Source: Monocercomonoides exilis (lineage: Eukaryota > Preaxostyla > Oxymonadida > Polymastigidae). Taken from it: a stretch of DNA of 64,000 nt. This document shows positions 21,501 through 30,755 of this stretch, piece after piece; within the stretch, counting starts at the first letter, position 1; each line of letters begins with the position of its first letter. The stretch covers positions 684,501-748,500 of the forward strand of contig LSRY02000014.1 in the NCBI GenBank assembly GCA_001643675.2, written 5' to 3'. A model generated the notes under the pieces. That model saw nothing but the letters and a program-made list of their open reading frames with translations. It was not told where the DNA came from and did not search any database. The position numbers were made by a program, and so were the translations under genes.

Positions 21501-22633
21501 CATTCAAATCCTGCCATCTGAGTTAAGTCCATTATCAATAACCCTCCTCCATCAGCAGCTGCCTCACAGCTGCGAAACACCACATTTTCCAGTTTCACTT
21601 TCCCTTTCATCGCACCAATCATCGCTCCTCCCCCACGAACAGCTCTTCCATAATCAATTTTTGTATCAGCAATGTTCAGTTCACTTTCCGGGTGCATCAT
21701 CTCAAAATAGATGCAACCTCCATTTTCTGATTTCAGTGATTGCATCGAAGATATTTCGCATTCAGATAAGGTAATCGTCACTTTTTTGTCTGCCCCACTT
21801 TTCGCTTCGAGCAACACCGGTCCTGCATTTTCCCTCTCAATGGTGTTAAATTGGCTTCCTTCTAGTGCGAACGAAGATGGAAGTTCCAGGGCACATTCTT
21901 TGTCAAGTCTTGCACAGTTAATTTGAAAATTCTTCAATTGTTGCAAGACAACTTCCTCAGAGATGTGTAGTATGGCCACACTAGAAAGATAACAATTGCC
22001 TAAATAACCCCAATAAAATCCGTCAATCGATATTTTACCTTCAATTATTCTCAATATCGAGAACGGTGCAAATTCATCTGTCCGTTTGTGAAAATAAATG
22101 CTGCAATCTCTAACAGCCAAGTCTCCGTCAACTCCTCTAGAAAGAATAATTGCAGATGTCTCTTCTGCTTCATTTAATGGTCGTCTGGTTTTAAATGGAA
22201 TAAGATTAAATGTTAAATGATCTAGCGTCAGTGTTTTCTCATTCACCATGTGGAACTTCCCTCTTGCTGCCAGAACAGTCAAATCAAATGCGATTGTTCT
22301 TCTAACCGCTTGTTTTGAAGTTGTTGTAATTGCCAGGCTGAAATCTTTTAAAAATTGTAAACCATATGGCATTTCAGAAGTGTCAACAATTTTGATGGAC
22401 TTATCTCCAGGACCTTCACCAAGCAACTCAATCCCTTTCGCAATTGTTTTGCACGGATCCGCCTCACTTCCACAGTTCTGCTTCGAATCGTCTCCTTTTT
22501 CAGAAATAAAAATGGTATCAACAGCTGCCTCTTCCCAGCCATTGGTAAATGCATTTGACCGATTTTTGTTATCGCGTTGAGGAGCGGTGCAATTTGCAAA
22601 TAGATGGTTCACCAGTATTAAAATCAAAATCAT
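18527..22633 (-). CDS. Beta-helix membrane protein without kinase tail, 1368 aa
   Basis: A single frame of 1,368 residues. It opens with a signal peptide (MILILILVNHLFANC) and carries three beta-helix modules, each begun by a CG-x4-5-PC motif near residues 53, 491 and 859. GGALxI/GGGMxI turns and N-x-S/T sequons recur throughout. Near the C-terminus it shares with the two giant proteins the FPSLRNNI...GSDGLDG block (PSLRRNI...GGDGLKD there). One TM helix spans about 1326-1353, followed by a cytoplasmic tail of only about 16 residues (KKRRQYRSFTDEKN) with no kinase-like domain. It is therefore a short, tail-less paralogue of its neighbours, probably displayed on the cell surface. A TGATCA hexamer lies 26-31 nt upstream of the ATG. 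Function unknown. Confidence 0.88.
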   Translation of the reverse strand: MILILILVNHLFANCTAPQRDNKNRSNAFTNGWEEAAVDTIFISEKGDDSKQNCGSEADPCKTIAKGIELLGEGPGDKSIKIVDTSEMPYGLQFLKDFSLAITTTSKQAVRRTIAFDLTVLAARGKFHMVNEKTLTLDHLTFNLIPFKTRRPLNEAEETSAIILSRGVDGDLAVRDCSIYFHKRTDEFAPFSILRIIEGKISIDGFYWGYLGNCYLSSVAILHISEEVVLQQLKNFQINCARLDKECALELPSSFALEGSQFNTIERENAGPVLLEAKSGADKKVTITLSECEISSMQSLKSENGGCIYFEMMHPESELNIADTKIDYGRAVRGGGAMIGAMKGKVKLENVVFRSCEAAADGGGLLIMDLTQMAGFECRNGTFLECKAKTGGGMAIHLGKEAKLIDEILFKNCFFKENSAGQCGNDLALCSEGVIEMNQSPFDVDSFSLTKEHRIGAIKKDGTIVFHSDWLRFDTVDIDIDGINGEDSEECGKQEKRPCKTMKQAVNNVLQGREFSLYATEDSNKFDVEPIMIEERFVKILNRKDNAIRITTVLDEAKVHPGEGLFNVLQNANFRLSRADVQVDTTRQSGRDNSLFVCNGNGAFADIYRVNISCTDPKQMLNCVLIECKIGKLSLNYVLISHFTSSFAIVLAEAAKDVYLCGLSMDTITTTCTTQSILTILAECRELNFFSGNISNCRSTEHKVGGALYLEIGNYNYYSFSKGRFVNCSCESPKTASNGRNSMQNEESKGGALFIRTSDEITETVNLKLNGMRFSDCSADRGKNMYLSIPIGRKQIKEEFFEFEMEDIYGSANLMLLEERKGGEMNIVDLLSDEADRLPYHSQNIYVGGERACNDKICGRKERPCNLISTAIEHGIQNGEVSMYIIGRVFVDKPFLIDEFVTLTSASEASSEPSSEWEQGSSKASNSFSVTEKNRGILQIGSNMKADSEIAVFEMRNYYISFEHIDIEYPDAIKGDALDIIYAEYDLKITDVVFKPWYTGLKGENVKGGDGRALPYRLIVSSQGPETYKQLVIYGRNGNITNGKQSNEYGNIKEGEKNHFLKFKESFASSDQMNREGEEDNPLCSWNSGLLYVHGAFHLYINDSSFVDISEGAIYSTYSRLTMNNCSFVNNHPIGNNWDKFPSLRNNIRSPDKSESYYIFINSLAAGSDGLDGKPFGMLVEGKVYGNAAENMDSYIFTPVLKNATLIKKAKETSEKGKDRILESNKGAQAVIHGSYLFPCELTVEASEKRVGKMKEWIECPVSEYVNETEMRVTIPSSLLEGDEYTSLVCRLRYQSGIAKGEKRSTDYITLAKQKKEDPKKLTKGQVTAIIASVSAFAIVAVAMIIIVVCVVENKKRRQYRSFTDEKN

Positions 22634-23301
22634 TTTAATGAGAAATACAATTGGTTTTTGATCAATTTACGTATTCAAAAAATCAGAGTCACCAAATTTT
22701 TTTGAATTGAAGAATGAGAATATATTGAAAAAAAACGTTACAAATAAACCTGAGTGAAATTTTGACTTTTGAAAAGAAAAACTGATGAAAGGCTGATGTG
22801 AAAAATAATTGTCTCATGTTTAAAAAATCATCGATATTTTTTAATTGCAACAAATAAATAAACATCTGTTGCATATGAAAATTGTGTGATGAGACGAAGA
22901 TATTGAAGTCAAGTTTGTCAGAAATCAAGATTCTTTTGTCAAAAGTCAAAACATCACACAGTGGGGCAAAACTCCTCCATTCATAAAAAAATCAACAATT
23001 AGATACATTTTTTCAACAGTCATATCATTTTAATTATTTCATTCTCACGTAAAAAAACACAAAGAAAAGTCAAAAATTGAGAAAAAGAAAAGAAAATAAT
23101 GCTTGGAACTAAATTCAGAAAGCAAAATATTTCGTCACTTGCAAAATAATTTTCAATATTTAGAAGCTAAATATTCTTTTCATGCAGATAACATTTCAAA
23201 ATTAACCTTCAAAATGCATTTCAATATGATTAAATAATAACCTGAAAATGGATTAATGCTTTTTTATTTTTATTTTATTATTTTTTTATTTTTTTATATT
23301 T

Positions 23302-23337
<36 letters not shown>

Positions 23338-23600
23338 GTTATTATTCTGCAAGTTCTTCAAGATGAACGAAACATCTCCAGATTTGCCCCTCAAAATAAC
23401 TTTAACAAGTCAAAGAAGAGCATTTTTGAAGCGATGATTTTTGTCCGCGAGAAAAGCCAAATAAAATTAAAAATAAATAAATAAATCAATAAAATAACAG
23501 CCAAAATAAAACGATTGAATTTGAATAAAAACTAATTTCCATAAAACTGAAATAAGTTCTAATCAAACAATCAAACAAAAATGCGAATTATAAATCTCTT
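22634..23600. other. Intergenic region with poly-T tract
   Basis: 967 nt without a gene. A TGATCA hexamer lies at 22659-22664 just upstream of the start at 22633, and a 33-T homopolymer at 23304-23336. Otherwise AT-rich DNA with nothing recognised. Confidence 0.5.
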
Positions 23601-24999
23601 CTACAAAGAGCGAACGTAATATTTAAGAATGTTGTACATGGCAATCTCAGAAACCCCAAACTTCTGAGGCGTTGCAGCATGATTGCAAAACATCTGCTGA
23701 GTCACAAGTGCATAAAGAAAAGAGAGAAGCGAAAAGGCTTCAAAAGAAGTAAAACTTGAAGTTGATATGCTTTTTGAGGAAAAGTTGCCAAATTCTTGAG
23801 CAATGGAAGGAGAATGAACAGGAGATATTGAAGAAGAAGAAGAAGAAGAAGAAGAAGAAGAAGAAGAAGAAGAAGAAGAAGAAAATCCAAATGAAGGTTG
23901 TCCATATTCAGTAGAAGGGTGCAAGTAATGGAATGAGTAAATTTGTGAAGCCAAAGTCGAATCAAAATCAGAGTCAGAAGATGTAGATAAAGATGCAGAA
24001 GCAAAAGAAGAAGGAGAAGGAGAAGGAGAAGTAGAGGAAGAGGAAGTGGCAGAGGCAGAGGCAGAGACAGAGACAGAGGCAGAAGATGAAGATGAAGATG
24101 AAGATGAAGAAGTAGTTTGTGGTATTTGCATATTCTTTGAAAAAGTGTCCTTATCCGAATTTTGTTCATATTCTTTTTCTTTTTCTTTTTCATGAATTTC
24201 ATAAGCAGATGAATTAAACAGATTCAAATGGGCAAAGACGACAGAAGCGAACGAAGGAAGTTTGTAGTTTGGATTGGAATAAGTCCGCTGAGTCACTTCG
24301 TCAATAAACGGAGTTGAAATAGCTTTGATATCTGATCAAAAGAAAACATATCAAAATAAATAAATAAATAAATAAGAGAGATAGATAAGATGAAGAAAAA
24401 GATGTAATTGAAAAAAGAACTTACATAAAAAAAAATATAAAAAAATAAAAAATGCAACTAAAAATAAGACTCATAAAAACTAATATTTCATAGCACACAT
24501 GCAATAATCTGAACAATTTCATCTTCTTCCTCCTCTAAATTGTTGCTTTCGGAACTAATCAGCTTCCATCCTTCGTATTTATCACACTTTGATGCAGATG
24601 TCCCCAAAGAACAGATCTCTTCCTTATTTTTCTTTGAACCATCTTCACAAACAGTTTTATAATCTTTCTTTTCTTCCTTCATCTCCCTTTTTTCGTTGCC
24701 TGCCACTTCTTTTTCAGCCGAACCCGCCTGCTTCGTGCCACTCGAGCACGTTTTCATCCATTTTGCTTTCTCGTTTTTCAGGCGGAGTATCGAAAAGGCA
24801 TCCAAAGCAGCTGCACAGCACACACAAACATCGCCTGCAAGAGACAAAGAAGAGCAGCGCTCGACCAGATGAAGGAGAGAATTGAATGCAGTTGGAAGCG
24901 AAAGTGGGATGCCCAACTGAAGGAATGAAAAACGAGTGTGAAGAGAAAGAGGATCGGAAAGAGGCAAAGGAAAAAAAGGAATTGAAGAAGAAGAAGAAG

Positions 25000-25031
<32 letters not shown>

Positions 25032-27230
25032 TCTGTAATTGATTTGATTGATGGTGGTGGTGATGATGATAAAGATGGAAGGTCAAGGAGCGGAGATGAC
25101 AGAGGAATCGAAGAGGTCAATGAATCAATGGGATAATCAGAAATAATACTTGGAGGCAGCTGGGAAGAAAGAAGAGACAGAAAATAAGAAGAAACGAATC
25201 TTTTTTGATCATGCGGTATCTTCAAATGTGTGTATGATGAAATATCATCAATGGATTGCATAAAGCTTGTTTCATCTGATAACACAGAAGTTGAGCACGA
25301 CATTGCGCTTTTGTGGCGTTGGTCCTTTTGCTCCGCATCGCCATCACCCTCTTTTCCAGCTGAATTGCCTCCATATTCGTTTATTGGAATGCTCAGCTCT
25401 ACACTTTCATTTGATGATATCAGGAGCTCATCTGATGCTGAAGACGATATCTCCAATGAACCAGATGAATGACAATCTGTTGAAATTGGAGTTGTTTTCA
25501 TCTCATCTTTTCCATCACCAGTGGAAATGCTGCTGAAGGGTTTTGCTGATATTTTGGCAGAATTAATAACTGTGCTTTCCTTTTCCCGTCCATCTTTTAA
25601 TTCAGCTAATTGCTCTTTAAGAAAAGGATGCTCGCACGCTTGTTTTGGATAAATACGTTTTGCAGAATTGACTTGGAGGCAATTCTCGATGAAACTCCTG
25701 GCGTGGATATCTGCTATTTTTTCGAATGGAAGGTTTTGGTGCATTTTTTTGATTCGTCTTTGAGAAGAAGAATTAATAATGACATGCATTAATATTAAGA
25801 AGAAGAACAAAAGGGAAGTTTAAAAGAAGATGTTATGGAGCAGCGCAAACTCTCTTAGTTGATCTTCGTTCTGAACTTGGTTGATAACATATTCTTTACC
25901 GATAAGGTCATAATTGAAAGGTAACTCCCTTCAGAGCAAATTATTAACATAGTTTCAAAAATGCATATGTAATTGTAATGTTGACACACAAACACTCAAA
26001 ATAACAATAAGATTGCAAACATTTGGCTGTCCATAAGCTTCCAGGCAATGATGCCCAATGACCACATGTCATTATTTAACCAGGGCTGAATCTTCTCATC
26101 ATCACTCAATCTTGTGAATCCCTTTGATAAGTTTATCCATGTTTCTGGCGCAGCATATAGCTTGGGGCTGCATTTAAAAATGATAAAGAAAGAAAGAAAG
26201 AAAGAAAATTATGATTACATTTAATTATTTCGTGATTTGTAAACATTTATGCCAAAATTTTAAAATAAAAGTCATATGAAACAACAATAAGCATTCAAAC
26301 CCTTTATTTGCTTGTGTTTCGTTAAGTGAATTTGGTATAAATACTTTTACAATTCCAAAATCTGCAACTTTCAAAAGAGGCACTCCCCCATCTTTTGGCA
26401 GATTCACTAAAATGTTTTGCGGTTTAAGGTCTCTAAATAGGCAAATTGAAAATTTATATATAATCATAAAACAAATTTCCTTCGCTGATTTTCCCCTTCA
26501 AATAACAACAATTGCATACCTGTGCACTATATTATTTTCTTCGAAAATTTTTAAGACGTACACTTTACATTGTTTATTCATAATGGAATTTAGTAATAAT
26601 TTTCAAATATTTCAAATAAAAAAAAATGAGAAAGGTATAAAGAAATTACTTATTTCAAACAAATTTGTGCTAATATCTTCTTGCAGAATTTCGAATCTTT
26701 GAACATGTCCTTTTTTTCATTCAAATAAGTATCAAATGTCTTAAAAATTTTGATGCAAAATGCTTTGAATTAAAAATACGATACCATATCACAATATTCC
26801 ATAAGATATCCAATGCACTGCTCTTTTTCTATAAAAAACATAACTTTCAAAATATGTTCAGTCACCCTAATATGGAAATATAAAATTTCAGATTTAATTT
26901 TTAAAGAAAAATATAATTCTTAATACTGTGAAAATTTTTCTAGATATTCAAATTCTTGACGAATGCTGTCCTTTGCAGATTTATTTTGCGGATATTTCAA
27001 AATTTTCAATGCACAAATTTGATTTTCATATATAACTTTGTAAACGCTTGTAAAAAATCAATATAAATAATCTAAAGAAAAAGAAATAATACATTCCAAA
27101 ACTTCCATGTCCTGGGCAAAGAGATAACTTGTTAAAAAATCTGTTGAATTCAAAACATACCAATATATATTGGATTATCAATTCCACATTCTGCTTTTAA
27201 CATTTGGAAAATGTCTTTTCTAGTGTTCAT
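23601..27230 (-). CDS. Ser/Thr protein kinase, 11 exons, 919 aa
   Basis: Exons (minus): 27161-27230, 27093-27111, 26927-27046, 26785-26866, 26661-26739, 26520-26562, 26301-26432, 26021-26167, 25851-25928, 24499-25757 and 23601-24331; 2,760 nt, 919 residues. The splice joins rebuild a complete catalytic domain: GHGSFGIVYKV (glycine loop, 24-34), ALKIL (Lys44), VHRDLKPQN (Asp139, Asn144), DFG (162-164), AAPE (187-190), DMWSLG, and an HPF ending near 302. All key residues are present, so it should be active. The rest (about 600 residues) is low-complexity with long Ser runs, plus helical patches that may be ARM/HEAT-like. The kinase subfamily is unresolved. Introns are 45-167 nt; exon 2 is only 19 nt. 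Its start lies 189 nt from the divergent SF-assemblin gene. The junctions are mutually phase-consistent; the exon 10 to 11 join is the weakest. Confidence 0.85.
23830..23883. repeat. (GAA)n microsatellite encoding poly-Ser
   Basis: About 18 tandem GAA units on the plus strand, read as TCT/TTC-type triplets on the minus strand. They encode a run of 18-20 Ser in the kinase C-terminal region. Confidence 0.9.
24984..25029. repeat. (GAA)n microsatellite encoding poly-Ser
   Basis: About 15 tandem GAA units on the plus strand encoding a second poly-Ser run in exon 10 of the kinase gene. Confidence 0.9.
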
Positions 27231-27419
27231 AAGTTTCAGGTTTCTCGAAAAATGCAATAGCTTCTGCAATTAACAAAATAATTCAGCAAATATTGCAGAA
27301 AATAAAAAACTAATATTTTGTAAGGGGTTCTTCAAAGTAAATAATGTATCTTTTGATCAGGTCAAAAGTAATAAACTTTTTGAAATCAAATTTAATAACA
27401 GAGACGTTGTAATTTTTGA
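27231..27419. promoter_or_regulatory. Shared divergent promoter region, kinase / SF-assemblin
   Basis: 189 nt between the two start codons, so both promoters must overlap or abut. It contains TGATCA at 27354-27359, 61-66 nt upstream of the SF-assemblin ATG. The minus strand has no other ATG in this interval, which supports the chosen kinase start. The regulatory role is inferred from gene arrangement. Confidence 0.5.
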
Positions 27420-28067
27420 ATGTCTAGTTTTCCACACAATTCACCAAGTGCAATGTCTTCTTCAGGCAACCCTTTTCGCAACACTGTTTCTCAGCCTCTT
27501 CCTGTGCAACAAAGTCAGCTCGAGAAAATTACGCAATTGTCCAAAAGGTTGGAGACAATGAGCACCCACAGCGCGAAGGAAAAATCGGTTTGATTGAAAT
27601 TGGTATATTTTTCTGATATTTTTTTTAAAACTCAATTTAGACAATGAGAAAAGAAATTGAAACAAAATTGAAGCAAGTTCAACAATCATTTGACAAATAC
27701 ACAAATGGAACAAGTCAAACTTCTCAACTTTTAAAACAGAGAGTTGAGCAATTGAAGCTTAGCGTGGATAATTTGAAAGGTTATTTATATTAATATTATT
27801 TTTTATATAATCAACTTTCTTTCTAAATAATTGAATTTTTCGTTTATTTCCAGGTTCATTTGCTACTTTCGATAAAAAGATAGTCAAAGACCTTGAAGCA
27901 CAAAAAACAAGAATTGAAATGGATCTTCTTGAGAATAAAAAACAAACAAGCGAAAAAACACAACAACAAATGGTCAGCTTAACACAGGATATTGAAATGG
28001 CAAAGTAATAACTATAATTAGCATTTATTTCTTAATGCTGTTCACCTTTTTTTTTTTTTTTTTTTTT

Positions 28068-28104
<37 letters not shown>

Positions 28105-28738
28105 TTTGTTTGTTTGAACATGATCTTAGAACGGAATTGGCAGAAGGAAAAAAAGCAAATCAAAAGGATGCTCAAAAAGTTATAGATGCCTGTCAAGGTG
28201 ACATGGAAGAAGCTGTAAAGGAAGCCGAAAAGCGGAAAGAAAATCGTGAAAAACAACGTATGACGTTATTCTCTACAGTTAATTTGAAAATTGTTTTCAA
28301 ACGTTAAAAATAATTTGCATTAATTCATGTATTTTTTGAATGTGAACCGAAACATTTTACTAACATAGTTCAAGCGTTGCTTGTTTCATATACTAATAGC
28401 AGCAAAGCTATTGAAGAAATGAAGCAACTATTAAAAGATGAAAAGAAAGCGAAAATTGACAGTTTTAAATCCATTTCTCAATCACAAGAAGCTGCTTGGG
28501 AACGTGTTCAGATGATGCTAACTGTTTGTGAATATGTTTATTGATATGAAAATTAAAATTTGATTTTTTTTTTTTTTAATGTTAATATATTAATATGTAT
28601 TAATCTATATATATCTGCAATTTTAATTTTCTATGCCTTCTTTTTGATCAGACTGAAAGCCGAAGAAGCAATGAGTCAGAAGATAAACTAACAAAGCAAC
28701 TGGAAACAATGTGGACCGAATATGGAATAGGAGAATGA
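27420..28738 (+). CDS. SF-assemblin / beta-giardin family fibre protein
   Basis: Six exons: 27420-27587, 27641-27779, 27854-28004, 28130-28257, 28369-28523 and 28652-28738; 828 nt, 275 residues, TGA. It is coiled-coil throughout after a short Ser/Pro/Gln head (MSSFPHNSPSAMSSSGNPFR), with the family's opening pattern (LEKITQLSKRLETMS, then DKYTNGTSQTSQLLKQRVEQL) and the usual length. SF-assemblins build striated microtubule-associated fibres of flagellar basal-body roots; beta-giardins are relatives in Giardia. Expected location is the flagellar root or preaxostyle-type cytoskeleton. All five introns (53-128 nt) are phase-consistent; donors include GTTTGA, GTTATT, GTAATA, GTATGA and GTTTGT. 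Intron 4 ends CTAACATAG, with a branch-point-like CTAAC right at the acceptor. Divergent from the kinase gene. Confidence 0.9.
28047..28103 (+). repeat. Poly-T tracts inside intron 3 of SF-assemblin
   Basis: Two T runs of 24 and 31 separated by AC, filling most of the 125-nt intron 28005-28129. They act as an exaggerated polypyrimidine tract followed by three TTTG units and the acceptor CTTAG. Confidence 0.85.
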
Positions 28739-29026
28739 TAATTATGTTTTTGTATTAAAAACAATCACTATTTTCTTCATTTCAAACTATTCTAATTTGC
28801 TCTTCTCATGTCTGTTTGCTTAATATTTTGATTTCTGTAATTTTTTTTCATCCTCCGACATATGAATATCTTTTTTTTTCCCTTGAATATTATTAAATGT
28901 AAATTCAAACATTTCCATTTAACAATAAAAATTTAAAAATAAAAATATTTTGCAAGAATAGAAAACCATAAAAAAATCTTTGGTTAGTGCTTGAAGACTT
29001 TTCGTATTTCATCTCTTGACTCGTTC

Positions 29027-30529
29027 ATGATAAGCGTAAGTAGTTCGTTTTCTTTTCTTTTTATTTCTTTCACTTTAATTTTATTCCATTTATTTATTAT
29101 TTTCATTCGTAATTCATTGAATTAATTTCTTTGATGAACATAATCCAAAATTTCAGAAGATGACATTGTATTTGACGAAGCAGAATGCAAGAAAAAACTT
29201 TCGCATCTGCATAATTCAAAAGAAATTAACGACTATTCAATTACAATCACTGAAATTTTTGAGAAGACTCGATATTTTTTCATTCAAAATCCTCTGAAAT
29301 ATCCAAAGTTGTTTGAACTCTGGAAGAATATTTTCAGACATCTTTTTATAAGCGACAATATCTCTTCAAAAAAATATGGTTCTTTTGAACAAGAAGAATC
29401 AATGATCAAAAACATAGCTGAAAGATTCATTAATCAAAAAAGAAAAGAGAAACATGGTAACATTAATTCGAACACTGAACGATTGCAAATTTATCTCTAT
29501 TCTACATCTTATAACTACAATTATGACAGAGAGATATCAGTTGCTATGCTGAAAGAATTTGAAGAAACATTAATTAAGATGAAATGTAGTGATCAAACAA
29601 AGATAAATGACATTCTGCTTGCGCTCTTAATTGTTACAAAAAATGGTATAATTTGAAATTTTTTTGTTTCAAATTAGTTAATTATTATTTAATCAAATGA
29701 TCTTTCTCAATTTGCATTTGAAAAAATTAAACTATTTTCACCATCAGATTATGCATTTAATTCAGCGGAATTCTTCAAATTAAAATACCAAGAAAAATTA
29801 ATCGGCTTTGCCAAAAAATGCATTTGCGATCCGAAGTGCTCTTCATTCACCTATTGCTTGTGTTGGATGTGCATGTTTCAAACCAAAAATATGAACAAGT
29901 CAGTTGCATGGGATGCGTTAATGGAATTGGATATTTTAAATGTAATGCAAACACAAATAATGAATCTTTATAAGAGCTTACAAAAAATGAACAAAGAGAG
30001 AGAGGTTCTCGAGAAGCGTGAACTGACAGAATGGCAGCTGTGCGAGTGGATATGGTTATCGGCTTCTGTTGTTCAATCTAAGTGCATGCTTCTCGAAAGT
30101 ATCCTACAGATGCCAGACCTTTGCCGAATGCCGGATATGATCCTTAACGGACCCATGCACCTGCGTGGAGAGATTTCTGATAACATTCTAATTTTTATAG
30201 AAAACCTCATATTGTTTGGTGAGTATAGCGACATTGTTGCCATTTTGGATCTTGGACTTTTTGATCTAGTTGTCCGTCAACTGACAGAAAACTTATTTGT
30301 TAGAAGACATCGGCAATACTCAACAGATCACTGCATGAATGAGATGTTTCAAGCAATCGAGCGAATACAATCAGATGAGGGAGACACAAAGGAGTGTTGG
30401 ATGTTGAGGCAGCGAGTGTATGACAAGATTGCTGAAAGCGGGGCAGAAGACATAGTCGAGGCACGCACTTTTTCGAATAAATTTTACGGTTTCAATGACT
30501 TCATGATAAATTCAAAAAAAAAGTGTTAG
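29027..30529 (+). CDS. Hypothetical alpha-helical (ARM-like?) protein, 428 aa
   Basis: Likely three exons: 29027-29042 (tentative), 29157-29645 and 29748-30529 (TAG). Exons 2 and 3 are secure: the join AAT-G|AT-TAT keeps one frame, and the intron is GTATAA...CATCAG. Exon 1 was chosen because an ATG followed by a phase-1 donor (GTTCGT) fits, giving MISVSKDDIVFDEAEC; a different upstream exon is possible. The product is helical and Leu/Cys-rich (ELWKNIFRHLFIS, SSFTYCLCWMCMFQ, ILIFIENLILFGEYSDIVAI), consistent with an ARM/HEAT-like solenoid, without signal or TM segment. I do not recognise the family. It resembles the 618-aa protein at 2321-4311 in style and in one intron's junction type. Confidence 0.65.
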
Positions 30530-30755
30530 CGATTATTTAAGTCTACTGCCACACCGCTAAATATCTTCAAATTCAAAAGATGAAAAAAAATTTTTTTTTT
30601 CACAATTTGTCGATGGAGCATTTTTATGCATCTGTAGAGAGAGTTGATTTTTTTATATCTTCCGCATAACACCACTTGAACAACAAACCAACTGCAAAAG
30701 CAAGAAGATGTAAAGAGTTGCATCTGAATTCGTTGCAATGTAACTTCGTATTTGA

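Noticed and set aside
23601-25810. Two separate intronless genes in the kinase 3' region
   Set aside because: The right-hand frame begins inside a kinase domain end and both join the upstream kinase exons by phase-consistent splices.
27141-27160. A 20-nt intron ending CAACAG in the kinase gene
   Set aside because: It would lose the glycine loop; the acceptor CCCAG at 27112 restores GHGSFG in frame.
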